From: Elgaria multicarinata webbii
Taxonomy: Eukaryota > Chordata > Lepidosauria > Squamata > Anguidae
Assembly: GCF_023053635.1 (NCBI RefSeq)
Contig: NC_086183.1
Span: 29,647,501 to 29,711,500 of the forward strand
Direction of reading: 5' to 3'
DNA length: 64,000 nt
Part shown: positions 50,601-62,519 of the stretch, one piece after another
Layout of the letters: each line of letters starts with the position of its first letter
Numbering within the stretch: the first letter of the stretch is position 1
The notes under the pieces: model-generated
The model's input: only the letters and a program-made list of their open reading frames with translations
What the model was told of the DNA's origin: nothing
Database searches by the model: none
Made by a program: the position numbers and the translations under genes

Positions 50601-51784
50601 GATGTATGTTTATGTGTGATTCAGCCGTGACAAGAGTTATGGGAGGAGGCACACGGGCTCGTCTTTCAAGAAGAGCTTTCCCCATTCCTGAAACGGATTG
50701 CTTTTAAGCCGAGTAGAGCCTTTTCTGCCCAGCAGGGAGAGAGCGAGAACCCTTTTGCCGAAAAGCAGAGCGCAAGAGAACTCTGCGATTCCTCACGTCG
50801 CTTCGCTAGACACAATCCTCTTTTGCGGGGAGGACCTATAGCGTGTGCGTGTGCATGCACGAACACAAAAATAAGACACCTTTCCAAGTGAACACAAATA
50901 CCCAACATTCTTAAGATGTGCCGGGCTGCTACGTCTTTTAAGCAGCCTTTGACGGGTTCTGTCAAGCCCTGCGAGGCTTTCAACTTCATTCTGTCTCACA
51001 TGGCCGTCTAAAAGAGAGAGATTTGTTGGCACCCTCCGCACGGGCCTAGCAGCGTGCCCAGGCGTGACAGTTGCCTAGCAACATCATCTCAATTATTGGG
51101 GGGGGGTCCCTGTGGGTCTCCCCAAGGATTCATCTGTTGGTATATGGGTTGGAACAACAGAGGTTCCCCAAAGGCCCTGGGATCCAGGCATGTGAGTTCC
51201 TTCATAGCAGCACCTGCCTGGATGCTGGTAATGCCCAGAATTCAGGTATTTAGGCCAGCATTCCATTAGGGCTTCCGTTCATGCCAGCGAGCGCCTGCCA
51301 GTTTCCAGTTGCTCCTCTGTGAATTCCTCAGGAGCGGGGCCCTGGGCCGCCTCTCCTCTTGGCAAGCTGGAACTGCGCACCGTGGGTGCTGAAACCCAGC
51401 CCCATCCTGCTCGCCTCCAGGCAGAGCGGAGGGCACTTCCAGCTCACTTTTTGATCCTGCTCCACTTTCCTTCTAGAATTGGGGGAGACTTGAGGGGGAA
51501 GCCCCGGGATGATTCATCTGTTGGTAGGCGACCGCCAAGTCTCGGCCTGCTGCTAGGCCCGGAACGAGCCTGCCATCTTACTTGGACTCTTTCCCTCGAG
51601 AGGTTGATGTGAACGACTCAAAAACAGGATGCTGTCTGGGTCCATGGAGAGGGTATCCCCTCAAGGCTTGGAGCTTTTCCCTGACTCACAGCTTGGAAGA
51701 GCCAGACAGCGGGAGCACAAAGGACTTGAGAGTCCCAGAGTCCCGTTCGCATATCTCTGGCGTACGAGTTCGTGGTTTCTCCTT
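47640..51784. other. Intergenic, mostly unassigned
   Basis: A possible DNA-transposon end lies at 47657 (CAGGGCTGGGGAATCAATCT). An antisense LINE tail lies at 49255-49345 (ATACGGCCCAATAGCTAAAG), and a relative of the 4130 repeat at about 49535-49620. Positions 50000-51000 have few repeats and moderate CpG content but no exon-like frame. No gene is recognised. Confidence 0.4.
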
Positions 51785-52130
51785 CATAAGAAGTTCCTTG
51801 ATGGATCAGACCGAGGGTTCCTCTAGTCCAGCACTCTGTTCACACAGTGGCCAACCAGCCATCGGCCAGGGACCAACAAAGCAGGACATGGTGCAACAGC
51901 ACCCTCCCACCCATGTTCCCCAGCAACTGGAGCACACAGGTTTACTGCCTCAAATACTGGAGATGGCACACAACCATCAGGGCTAGTAGCCATTGATAGC
52001 CTTTGCCTCCAGGAATTGATCCAACCCCTTTTTAAAGCTATCCAAATGGGTAGCCATCACTACATCTTGTGGTAGTGAGTTCCATAATTTAACTCTGCGC
52101 TGTGTGAAGAAGGCCTTCCTTTTATATGTT
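51785..52130 (-). mobile_element. CR1-like LINE 3' end (antisense)
   Basis: It runs from GAAGTTCCTTGATGGATCAG through CCCACCCATGTTCCCCAGCA to TCACTACATCTTGTGGTAGT, the complement of 44630-44940. Confidence 0.8.
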
Positions 52131-52654
52131 CTTCAGTTAGTCTGCGAAGCAAAAGATGATGTCCTTCGGATGCGGAATTCTGCACCCTCGACCAAATTCT
52201 GCAATCGTAGAATTTCAGAACTGAGGATACCATGCCGAGAATGAAGAAGGTGTACAGAATCCCAGCAAAGCGTGGGGAGCTGTGCCCTGTACAGGATGCC
52301 CCCCATATCATCTAGGAACATACGTGCCCATGATCCTGGGCTTGGGGTGGGGGGGTGGGGGGCAATGCTTCTAGCACGCTGAGGTCACAGCTAAGAAGAT
52401 TGCAGGGTGCAATTGGCCTGGAAGACGCTTGTGGTTTGACACAACGGTTTGTTTTTCTCCGTTTGTCGCCCTCGGCCCTGTATCCCGGGAGCTGTGGGAG
52501 GTTGGTTTGGCTTTGGGACAACTTCCACGGCCCAAGAAACTTTCCCAAAGGATGGTCTTTTTGTGCATGAGACTCAAAGAAGGAGGCAGAAGACCAAAGC
52601 TGCACAACTTCAGAGAATCATCCTCAACATTCTGGATCCAACACCCTGGAGTGA

Positions 52655-52656
52655 GC

Positions 52657-52696
<40 letters not shown>

Positions 52697-52720
52697 AACA
52701 ACAACAACAACAACAACAAG
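52655..52720. repeat. (TTA)n and (AAC)n microsatellites
   Basis: About 13 TTA units pass directly into about 9 AAC units. Confidence 0.9.
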
Positions 52721-52721
52721 C

Positions 52722-52850
52722 ACTTAAGTTCTTAACCCTTCCTAAATGCTCAAAAGACTTCACCGACATTTCTCTGGGTAACCTTTACAACAAACCTTCA
52801 AGGTAGACCAGTATTATCCCTTCTTGCAGACAGGAGAGCTGAAGCCAAGG
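52722..52850. mobile_element. MIR-like SINE fragment
   Basis: ACAACAAACCTTCAAGGTAG, then ATTATCCCTTCTTGCAGACA and GAGAGCTGAAGCCAAG follow the MIR core order. Diverged. Confidence 0.45.
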
Positions 52851-53569
52851 AAGAGCTTTTATAGTGCAAAACTTACATTCTCTCTTGCTCTCATACAGCC
52901 GTGGGTGCTTTATAAAGTTTCATCATCTCAAAAGGTGAGTCCCTGCCCCTGCCCCCATCCAAATCTCCCAGCAGCAGGGTATACTAGAGAGAGAGGAAGG
53001 AAGGAAGGCCAGCAAGGCGAATCAATGGAACGGGAACGCTAACGTCGGCTACATACATCGGGGAGTTTGGGCGCTTGGGTTATCTGAGGCCAAAGATTCC
53101 TCGGTTTCTCTATCATAATTTTGCCTGCTTTTGTTTAGGCCCTGCCGTTCGGCTGGCAGCGTGTCAGAGAGGCCCTGGGGCTATTTCGATCTTCCGTGGG
53201 CCGTTTTAATGATACCTCTTTGCGACCTGAAATTACACAGTAGTCCCTGAGTCACCTGCCCCATCGCTAAGGCGTCCCAGCCCCGCTCTCCAACAGTCTG
53301 AGCCCCCACCCGAGGTGTGAGTCACGCGTCAGTAAGTGGGTACCGTCCCACTCGAGGGAGCAACCTGATCCAGCAGCTGTGTCAACATTTGAGGCGGCGC
53401 AGTTTCTTTGGGGGACGGACGGAGGGATCCCACACAGGGGAGACGCAGGGCCGTGCTGCTCCGATGCGGCTGGGTCCCATGGATTGCCAGCTGAGTGACG
53501 GAGAGAGACTGACTCCTTTTTCATGCCCCCAACGGTGATCCACACTGGGTCAAGTATAGCCATTACAAC

Positions 53570-53990
53570 AGCTTTTCCTAATCTGGTGCCCTCAAAATGT
53601 ATGGGGCCAGGACTCCCAGAACCACCACACTTTCTCTGCTGTGGCACCCCGGTTGTGGAACGAGCTCCCCAGAGAGGTCCGCCTGGCGCCTACACTGTAC
53701 TCCTTTCATCGCCAGCTGAAGACCTAAAACACTGAAGACTCAGTATTTTAACACTTAATTTTAACTTAAATTTAAATTTTAGTGTTCTAACTCTGTATTT
53801 TAATCTTATATCAATTTTGCTGCGTGGTTTTATCCTGGTTGTGCTTTTTATACTGTATTTTGTATTTGTGCTTTTAACCTGTTGGTTGTTTTATTATGGT
53901 TTTAATTTTTGTGAACCGCCCAGAGAGCTTCGGCTATTGGGCGGTATAAAAATGAAATAAATAAATAAATAAATAAATAAAATAAAATAC
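53570..53990 (+). mobile_element. LINE 3' end with (ATAA)n tail, next to a MITE arm
   Basis: Positions 53570-53635 resemble the MITE arm. Positions 53640-53990 hold a LINE coding tail (GTTGTGGAACGAGCTCCCC, LSSPAEDLKH), a T-rich 3'UTR, GAACCGCCCAGAGAGCTTCG and ATAAATAAATAA. Confidence 0.7.
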
Positions 53991-54161
53991 ACACACACAC
54001 ACCCCAGCCATGGATTCTGGCAATGGTTGGCCAACACATCGGAAGGGTGCCACGTAGAGGGGAAGGCTGTGTTACAACACTTTGTCTTCTCTAAACAGAT
54101 ACTCCTGTTTCACACCAAGGAAGATATTTAACACACACCGTTGCCTGTTGGGGGAATGGGC

Positions 54162-54344
54162 CTGTTCAGACGACACGCTAAGCCATGGTTAGGCCAGGAA
54201 CCCCTTTGCAGCAAATGGTTAGTGAGAGTGTTTAAACCGTGATTATGTCGCCACCCTGGTTAGGTATGGTTCGCATGACATGCTAAGCTCTAATGTTTAG
54301 CTCAAAATGCTTAATCGCCATGGCTTAGCATGTTGTCTGAACAG
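54162..54344. mobile_element. Short inverted-repeat transposon (MITE)
   Basis: The ends CTGTTCAGACGACACGCTAA and TTAGCATGTTGTCTGAACAG are inverted copies over 27 bases with two mismatches. Non-coding, 183 bp. The same end motif is seen at 8435-8805. Confidence 0.75.
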
Positions 54345-55396
54345 GGTCAGTGTATGTTCCACAATTCTGTGATTGACTTGCACGTGTACAGAGTTTGAAC
54401 AGAAACCATCTTACGAATCTCAGCTTCCTTCAGGTGTGCCTTTGTTTTTGAATGTGCCTGCACACACACATTTTTTAGACTTTAAGGCAGGAGTCAAACT
54501 GCAGCCATAGAACCACAGCTGGCCCTCAGGTTAATTTCAAAAGCCCACTGCAAGCGGTCTGTTTAGACCTCTGGAAAGAGCTGCTTGTCCTCTCCCTGGA
54601 GAGGAAGATGTCAGAAAGAGAGAGAAGAGGGTGACCCCTGACAGCAAAGAGGTTCCCTGTCTTTGCCTTAAGGCTATAAAAATGTGCTGGAAAAACCCGT
54701 GCATACAACGTCCCCATAATTAGCCAAAGCAGCATGCATTATGCAAAGCAAGCTTAGTGTGCTCACTTTGCATAATTATAACAAGTTGCAGAATTTAGAT
54801 CTTTTAGGCACAGGATAGTGATAGCGTACATAGCTTTGCTCATAGTCATGGCAGCAAGCAAGCCAACTTTTTTGAGGTTTTGGTGATGCACAAACACCCT
54901 AGGCAGCGCTTAACCTGAACCAACTCATAGCCTTGGAATCTGTTTTCAGTGCCCAGGTCAGACCGGAACGTGCGGAAAAAAAAAATCATTGAGTCCTTCG
55001 GAGCATGTGCAGAGTGCTTTCCCTTTGCTAGATGGGAAACCCCGCCAAGGAAACAGTGGAGGCACGGAATATTTTAACACCCCCCCCCAAAAAAAAACCT
55101 TTACGCCTGGGAAATGGCTGCCCCAAGATGTTCAGACCCACGCCTTCTGCGGAATGGTGTGTTCAGCATGCCAGGAATCTCAGCAATTCTAAACAAAAAG
55201 CTAGCAGGAAACCTCGGCGGGCGTGTGCCTGCGCGTCTGTGAGGGTGAGCCTGTGGTGAGGTGACGGCAGTGGCACCTTGAGTGGCCCTGCCTGAGCGCT
55301 CGGGAGCACTAGGTAGCGGAGAATCAGAGGCTGGATGTATGGGGGAGAGGCTATAACATGCAGGGGTGTGTGTGTGCGATAATAAGGAGTTCATGC

Positions 55397-55765
55397 TTAG
55401 GGTGACCTTATTTGGGAAACCACAAAAGAGAACACCCAGTGGTGGGAAAACAGCTTTCTGGGGCCTCCAGAAAGTGTGTCATTCCTGCCCCCCCCCATGC
55501 TCTAATCGGGGCCTTTTCTATAGTGTCCCGGAATGACACGCTTCCCCTTTAAGGCCCTGATTGGAGCAATGTGGGGGTGGGTGGGTGGGTATGATGCCCC
55601 TCCGGAAAGCACGTCATCCCTCCCGCCACACTAATGGCGGTCTTAGAGGGGAAAGCATGTCATTCCATGACATTATAGAAAATTACAGAAACCCCACCCC
55701 TGACACCAAGGATAGATCAAAAAACCAGGACAAATCCGGGGAAATCCTGACAGGTGGTCACCCTA
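55397..55765. mobile_element. hAT-like non-autonomous transposon
   Basis: The ends are TAGGGTGACC and GGTCACCCTA. Inner blocks such as GGCCTTTTCTATAGTGTC repeat in inverted, diverged form. No clear flanking duplication is left. Confidence 0.65.
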
Positions 55766-57004
55766 CCTCTCTAGGGCTCCTGCATGGTGATGGATACGGC
55801 GTCGTAAACAAGGGAAGCACCCTCCTGTTCTCGGGAGAGCGCATGCTTCAGGCACAGACGGTCCCAGATTCGAACCCTGATTTGTCCAGGAAAAGAATCT
55901 CAGATAGGTACAAGGGGGAAGGCCGCAGGCTTGGGAGAACCAGTTGGACTATGCATGGTTTGACTCCATAGAAAGCAGCCTCCTCCAACCTGGGGCTCTC
56001 CAGATGTGTTGGACTGCAAACTCCCATAACTCTCAGCCAGCATGGAATGTGGTTTAGCAGCTGAATGCAGGGGCAGTGGTGACGGAGAGTGAGATGAGTG
56101 AGAGTGAGGGGCTGCCCAGCAAGACCCCTGGGTTATGCCCCATGAGGAGAATTCCTGCTGCAGTGGGTTTCGCCTATGTGTGAATGAGCGGAGCAATGAG
56201 CTGGGCAGGAAGGATGACTGCATGTCATGACTGCATGTGGACACATCATGCACACCCCACAGGGTCCAGTTTCTTCGGCGTCAGCTTTTACCGATCACCT
56301 GGGCCCTTGAGTCCGAATGCATTTCCCCTTTGTTGTGGCTTGGCCCAGAGATGACACCGGCCCCACTGACATCTCCACACTCTCCCACCCCCAGGCTCAT
56401 GCTCCAAGGGGGTCTCTGATGTGGTCGGGCCTAGCAGCTGTTTCTGGGATACCCCTAGTCCTCTTCCCTCAGCATATTCCGGGAATTATTCCTGGCAAGA
56501 AACAGTTCCTTGTACAAGCAGGGACGGGGAGGGGGCGGCGGCGGCGGAGAAGAAACCCAAATAAACTTGTCCGGCCAAAAAAGGGGTCGATAGGGGTCAG
56601 GGATTCAGCGAAGGAGGCAAGGGAGAGTTGTCATTTAGTGAGGCCGGAGGACTGAGGAGTCAAATCGATCTATAACAAAGGGGTGAGGTGGGAGGAGGTG
56701 ACATTCTGGGGTTCTCTTCCTAGATCTTGATGAATGGGAGTAGATTCCAAGGAGGAGAAATCTGGGGGGGACGGGCGACGGACGGACAAACAATTCTGCA
56801 TCTGGACATAGCTCATTTCCTGGGTGCAACGCACTTTATGCGCATAATCACAACAGTCCTTGCAACAGCCCTGTATGGTAGGATTCTTTAGGCCAAGATG
56901 GGCTTTGGTCCCTGCACAGTTCACATTCTTAGCCCCTGGGCTACACTTCTTGCATCTGAATGGATTTCTCCGCCTTGGCCGTCTCAAGTGAGGAGGACGA
57001 GATA
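55766..57004. other. Intergenic, nothing firmly recognised
   Basis: A MITE arm lies at about 55980-56045 (CTCCAGATGTGTTGGACTGC). Nothing else is recognised. Confidence 0.4.
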
Positions 57005-57245
57005 TTTTATATTTTTATTATTTAATATTGCATTTATATCCTGCCTTTTTTCCTCCAAGGAATAAAGGCAGCATACATAGTCCTCCTCTTCTCCATTTTA
57101 TCCTTGCAACAACAACCCTGTGAGGTAGGCTGGGGTGAGAGGCTGCGACTGGCCCATGGTCACCCAGTGGGTTTCCATGGCCAAGTGGGGACTAGAACCT
57201 GGATTTCCCGACTCCCAGTCCAATACTTTAGCCACTACATGACAC
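57005..57245 (-). mobile_element. tRNA-derived SINE (antisense)
   Basis: Antisense copy of the type at 39826: ATTTTATCCTTGCAACAACA, CCCTGTGAGGTAGGCTGGGG, GGGGACTAGAACCTGGATTT and ACTCCCAGTCCAATACTTTA. Confidence 0.75.
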
Positions 57246-57689
57246 TATCAAGACTCCAGGGTTTTGTTTCCAGCTCAGGAGAATTCTTGCGCGTTCGTCC
57301 TGGACACCAGGACAAATTAAGGAGATGTTGTGCAAAGAACTCCTTCCTTTCGTCTGTCCTGAATCTCTTGCTGATTAGTTCCATTGGGATAACCCCGAAG
57401 TACTAATAGTATGAGTTGACGGGTTCAAGGGTAGGCATGGCCAGGGATCTGCCAAGGGACCACACTTCGGCAGGGGCCCACTGACAAGAGACCCCTGGAA
57501 TTGCTTCTCCTCTTCACCCTTGCATCCTGCTTGTTCACCTGCCTCTTGCTCTGGCCCAGACAACGGCGGTGGTGGTGGTGGTGAGGAAGAGGAGCAGCAG
57601 AGGCCATGACTTCTGAGCTCCCTGGTTCCCTGGCTGTCGAGCAAGCAAGCGGGAGCAATGAAGGGAAAGAAGAGGAGGAACTTCAGAAG

Positions 57690-58600
57690 AGCCCCTAGGC
57701 TGGATCAGACCAAGGGTCCATCTAGTCAAGCACTCCATTCACACAGTGGCCAACCAGCTGTCAGCCGTGGACCATGAAAGACCATGAAAGAACTGGGCAT
57801 GTTTAGCCTGGAGAAGAGAAGATTGAGGGGAGACATGAGATCACTCTTCAAATACTTAAAAGGTTGTCCCACAGCGGAGGGCCAGGATCTCTTCTCGACC
57901 CTCCCAGAGTGCAGGACACGGAATAACGGGCTCAAGTTAAAGGAAGCCAGATTCCAGCTGGACATCAGGAAAAACTTCCTGACTGTTAGAGCAGTACGAC
58001 AATGGAATCAGTTACCTAGGGAGGTTGTGGGCTCTCCCACACTAGAGGCATTCAAAAGGCAGCTGGACAGCCATCTGTCAGGGATGCTTTAGGGTGGATT
58101 CCTGCATTGAGTAGGGGGTTGGACTCGATGGCCTTGTAGGCCCCTTCCAACTCTGCTATTCTATGATTCTATGAAAGCAAGACATGGTGCAACAGCACCC
58201 TCCCACCCATGTTCCCCAGCAACTGTGCACACAGGCTTACTGCCTCGGATACTGGAAGTCGCACATAGCCATCAGGGCTAGTAGCCATGGATAGCCTTTG
58301 CCTGCAGGAATTGATCCACACACACACACCCTTTTACAGCCATCCAAATGGGTGGCCATCACTACATCTTGTGGTTGTGAGTTCCATAATTTAACTATGA
58401 GTTGTGTGAAGAACTCCTTCCTTTTATTTGTCCTGGATCTCCCACCAATCAGTTTCATGGGATGACCCCGGGTTCTAGTATGTTGAGAGAGGTTGAAAAA
58501 TGTCTCTCTCTCCACATTCTCCACACCAGGCATAATTTGGTACACCTCTGTCATGTCTCCCCTTCACCTCCTTTTTTCCAAACTAAACATCTTCTAGTCC
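57690..58600 (-). mobile_element. CR1-like LINE 3' end (antisense), split by CR1
   Basis: The outer halves (57690-57780 and 58176-58600) are one antisense CR1-like 3' end as at 51785. A sense CR1 3' end sits between them. Confidence 0.75.
57781..58175 (+). mobile_element. CR1 LINE 3' end (nested)
   Basis: The coding tail is an open frame (MFSLEKRRLRGDMRSLFKYL, then QLDIRKNFLTVRAVRQWNQL) and ends at TAG 58090-58092. The 3'UTR and ATTCTATGATTCTATGAA follow. The open frame implies a younger copy. ACCATGAAAG is doubled at its left edge. Confidence 0.85.
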
Positions 58601-58954
58601 TCTGGTACAGAGGCTGAGCTTAGGGACGTGTGGCATGTTTTTGTTACAAGGTCCGCAGTTTCATATTGGAGTTCTTTGAGAACTCTGGGATGGATACTCT
58701 AGGAGCGAGTGCAGCTGGTGGCAATGGTGGTGAGAAGGTAGATTTACCGAGGGAGGGGCGCCATTGAGGGTCTCTTGCCCAAAGGCCCTCCAGAACCTGG
58801 AGGGGGCACCGATTATGAGAGAGGGAGAAAAGACATTTTTTTATCCATCTAGTCCAGCGTTTCTGCATTTCTGATAGCAGCCTGCCGGTTGCCTCTGCGA
58901 ATTCCAGAATCTGAACAGAAACACAAGAGCCCTCGTCTGCGGTGGGTCTCTTGC

Positions 58955-59680
58955 ATCTGGCATTAATTAATTAATCATTCAATTAATTATGGCTTGATGC
59001 TCTGCTCTTCAATACAAATATTCCCAGGGTGGCTTACAACAGCAAATCAAAAAGCAAGGGGGGTGGGGGTGGGGAGAGAGAAAGACAATACCGAGAAAAG
59101 GCAAAGCCGAAAAACAGTACTAAAACTACACATTTAAAAGGCCGGGGTGTGTGTGTGAAAAGTTCTTCACCAGGTGCCAAAAGGATAATAAGCTTGGCTT
59201 TAGGCAAACCTTGGTGGGTAGAGAATTCCTGAGCACACCACCACAGAGAAGGCCCTGTTCCTCCTCACACTGAGTGAGGATTCTCCTTTTGGTTGCTGTG
59301 GGACATCGCTATTAATGGCTGATTTGGATCTCATGGATCGAAAGGTAGGTTTTAAAAAGCAAACAGATCGACAGATATGGACTTCTCCGTCTTCATGAAC
59401 TGGCCTCACCTCTTTTTAAAGCTCACCACGTCTGTCTTGTGGCAGAGAATCCCACAGATTCAATATTTTACTTTATTGTGTTTTAACCCTGCTTTTCAAA
59501 CAAAGACTGCCTTCAATGCAGCTCACATCAGTGCAGAACCTAGACACAGGCCCTGTCCTCAGACTTACAAAATGGAAAGAAAAGAGAGAGAAAAGAAGAA
59601 AAAGGACAAGGCACACAAGAAGTGGGAAATGGAGGGGAAACGTGGAAGAGAGATGAGTTTGACTAGTCCAGAACAAAGAG
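58955..59680 (-). mobile_element. LINE 3' regions (antisense), diverged
   Basis: CAGGGTGGCTTACAACAGCA, CCACCACAGAGAAGGCCCTG and, near 59465, CTTTATTGTGTTTTAACCCT fit antisense LINE 3' ends. There may be two separate pieces. Confidence 0.5.
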
Positions 59681-59744
59681 GTGAGTTGTAAAGAGGCATT
59701 TATTTATCTCCCGATGGAGCCTGGATGATCTTCCCTTGCTGACA

Positions 59745-59970
59745 TTGCTTGGATAGAAGAGACTATCACTGGCTACTAGCCCTGATGGCTATGTGCTACC
59801 TCCAGTATCAGAGGCAGTAAGCCTGTGTGCACCAGTTGCTGGGGAACATGGGTGGGAGGGTGCTGTTGCACCATGTCCTTCTTAAGGGTCCCTGGTCGAC
59901 AGCTGGTTAGCCACTATGTAAACCGAGTGCTGGACTAGATGGACCTAGGGGCTCTTCTGATGTTCTTATC
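59745..59970 (+). mobile_element. CR1-like LINE 3'UTR
   Basis: CTACTAGCCCTGATGGCTAT through CACCAGTTGCTGGGGAACAT to CTCTTCTGATGTTCTTAT. Confidence 0.8.
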
Positions 59971-59971
59971 G

Positions 59972-60114
59972 GGCCACAGCTAGACCTAAGGTTTATCCTG
60001 GGATCATCCAGGGTTCGCCCCTGCCTGAGCACTGGATCCCCTGTGTGTCACCTAGATGAACAGGTTTGACCCCTGGACGATCCAGGGATAAACCTGAGGT
60101 CTAGCTATGGCCTC
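59972..60114. repeat. Palindromic MITE
   Basis: GGCCACAGCTAGACCTAAGG at the left and CCTGAGGTCTAGCTATGGCC at the right are inverted copies. Inner GTTTATCCTGGGATCATCCA pairs with its complement. It directly follows the CR1-like end. Confidence 0.7.
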
Positions 60115-61545
60115 AGTCTCTTGTTTCACTGGCCTATGACCGAGGACAGGGGGTCCTTACCCTCACATCTGCGGGTGACCTGTCTTATGCAAAGAAGCAC
60201 TTCCTTTTGTCTGTCCAGAATCTACTGCCAATCCATTTCCATGGATGACCCCGAGTTCTTCCAATAGGAAGAAAAACAACGTTCCTCATTAGGCACTCTG
60301 TTGAATTTCGCCAGCCAACGAGGTCCGTTTTTGTCCAGGTGAATCCTGGGACCTTTCAAGGTGTCCAGACGACAGGCAGAAGCAAAATGTCGCTCTCTTT
60401 TCCCCCCCTGTGCCCAAATAGTCAATTTCTCTCGGTCTCTTTCTGCTCCACCCTGTTGTATAATCCATCACTGTCTGACCCACAGTAGAATCCATTCATG
60501 CCAGTGGGATGCTGGGTGTCTGGTCTGTGCCACTTTTGGGTGTGTGGGGGAAATGCCCTGGCACAACTGGAGAGCCCCACCCATCCAGACGGGGCAGCAG
60601 GTTCCCGCCTCTGCTGCCACGCTGTGGGATCTGCTTGAAAACTCCCAGACATTTGCAGAGGCCAGGCTGGCTTTGCTCGGCTGAGATTTTAAAATATCCC
60701 AGCCGGGTTTGTCCCGCCTGGCTCTAACAACCCACACGGGCTGGGACGAAAACACGTCGTTCGGGCAACATTGCAGAGGACCTGATCCCATCAAAAAGAG
60801 TCACGGTGGTTAGAAAATGCCGGTTCCTTTCCTTGATACCTCATATGCACATCTGGATCAAGTGGTAAAACCTCTGGATGGTATCTTTTGGGTCTGCAGG
60901 GGCTGGAGATGTATGTGTTCCGTGTCTGATGCTCCCTCATGGGGGCAGGGAGGAAACACATCCCTGCTCTTAGAAAAGATGCCCCAAAGAAGTATTGCAC
61001 CTGACCTTCTCCCTGGCACACTGTTTATCTAGGTCAGGGTGCAGAACCTCTGTCAGCCCGAGGGGCGAAGTCCATCATGGAGAAGAGGACAAGAAGCTCA
61101 TTCAGACGGGGCAAAATCTCGTTCCCTTACCATGGCTCTGCTTCCTGCTTCGCTTCCTCATTTGCAACGGACTGCAATTACATGAGGAAGAGAGCAGCAA
61201 CCACGTAGCTCGTACAGCTCAATGCAGTTGAATGGGACAGCGCTCTCTAGTGGGCATTTTATAGCGCAACTTTGCCTGCGTACAGTAGGAAAACCCAACA
61301 AATATCAATATACCCCAGAAGAGTCAGGTTTTCCGAGATTTATTTTTCAGAGCTAAAACCAGAGAATGGAGCAGGGGACGCACAGGAGGCTGTCAGCACT
61401 GTCGGAATGACCAGCGAACATCCGTGAGTGGCCGGTCACGAGTGTGCTATAAAATGCTCGTTTAAAGAAGCATGTTTGGGGCCAAAAAGCCACAAAGATT
61501 TCAACCTATTTTAGCTGGTATCTCTTGCTGCTAGAAACTAAACCT
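60115..61545. other. Intergenic, nothing recognised
   Basis: Several open frames of up to 108 codons on both strands have no known motif or splice context. No repeat family is named. Confidence 0.35.
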
Positions 61546-61547
61546 TA

Positions 61548-61800
61548 GGATAAATTCCTGGAGGAGGAGGCTATAATGGCTACTAGCCCTGATGACTAAG
61601 TGCACCGTCCAGTATCAGAGGCAGTAAGCCTGAATACTCTAGTCGCTGGGGAACATGGGTGGGAAGGTCCTGTTGCACCATGTCCTGCTTGTGGGTCCCT
61701 TGTTAACAGCTGGTTGGCTACTGTATAAACAGAATGCTGGACTAGATGGGCCCTTGGTCTGATCCAGTAGGGCTCTTCTGATGTTCTTATGGTATTTGCC
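61548..61800 (+). mobile_element. CR1-like LINE 3'UTR
   Basis: AAATTCCTGGAGGAGGAGGC to TGATGTTCTTATG, the same family as at 59745. Confidence 0.75.
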
Positions 61801-61877
61801 TTCTGAGGTTTTCTGCAATGGTTGGGATGAGTTGTGGCTGAAATGCAAAAGGAAAACCAGAAAAAAGAGATACTAGC

Positions 61878-62296
61878 TAGGGTGACCAACTGTCAGGATT
61901 TCCCCGGATTTGTCCTGGTTTTTGTTCTTTCCATGGTGTCAGGGGGGATTTTCTATAATTTTCAATAATGTCCTGGAATGACACACCTTCCCCTTTAAGG
62001 CTGCCATTAGCATGGCAGGAGGGAGTGACATGCTTTCTTGAGGCACATCATTCCCCCACCCTGAGCTCCAATTGAGGTCTTAAAGGGGAAAGTGGGTCAT
62101 TCGTGGACATTATAGAAAAGGCCCCAATTGGAGTGGATGGTGGTGGTGCAGAATGAAATCCTTTCCCCTCCTCCACTCCAATCGGGTTCTTTAAGGTGGC
62201 GGGGGAATAACATACTTTCTGCAGGACTCAGAAACCTGCTTCCCCCCACACACACTAGGTGTCCTCTTTTTTGGTTTCCCAAATATGGTCACCCTA
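61878..62296. mobile_element. hAT-type non-autonomous transposon with perfect TSD
   Basis: The ends TAGGGTGACC and GGTCACCCTA are flanked by ATACTAGC at 61870-61877 and 62297-62304, an exact 8-bp duplication. 419 bp, non-coding, inner part partly palindromic. Confidence 0.85.
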
Positions 62297-62519
62297 ATAC
62301 TAGCACCCTTCCAAAAACGACCTCCCACACCTTAGAAATACCTAACGATGGTCATCTTTGTAAGAAAAATGGAGTCCACTCTCCTATGTAGATCACTGTT
62401 CTTTCCAGATCTCCAGATTGGAAAGAAGCAAACCCAGAGCAGTGACTCATGCATAGATGCAGCAGGCAGCCTCAAGACTCTGTTCACATTCGCTGCATCT
62501 CCGCATCAGGGATAACAGA

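Noticed and set aside
60361-60794. Pair of opposite frames of about 107 codons
   Set aside because: No motif, no splice signals, and no match in memory to any vertebrate protein.
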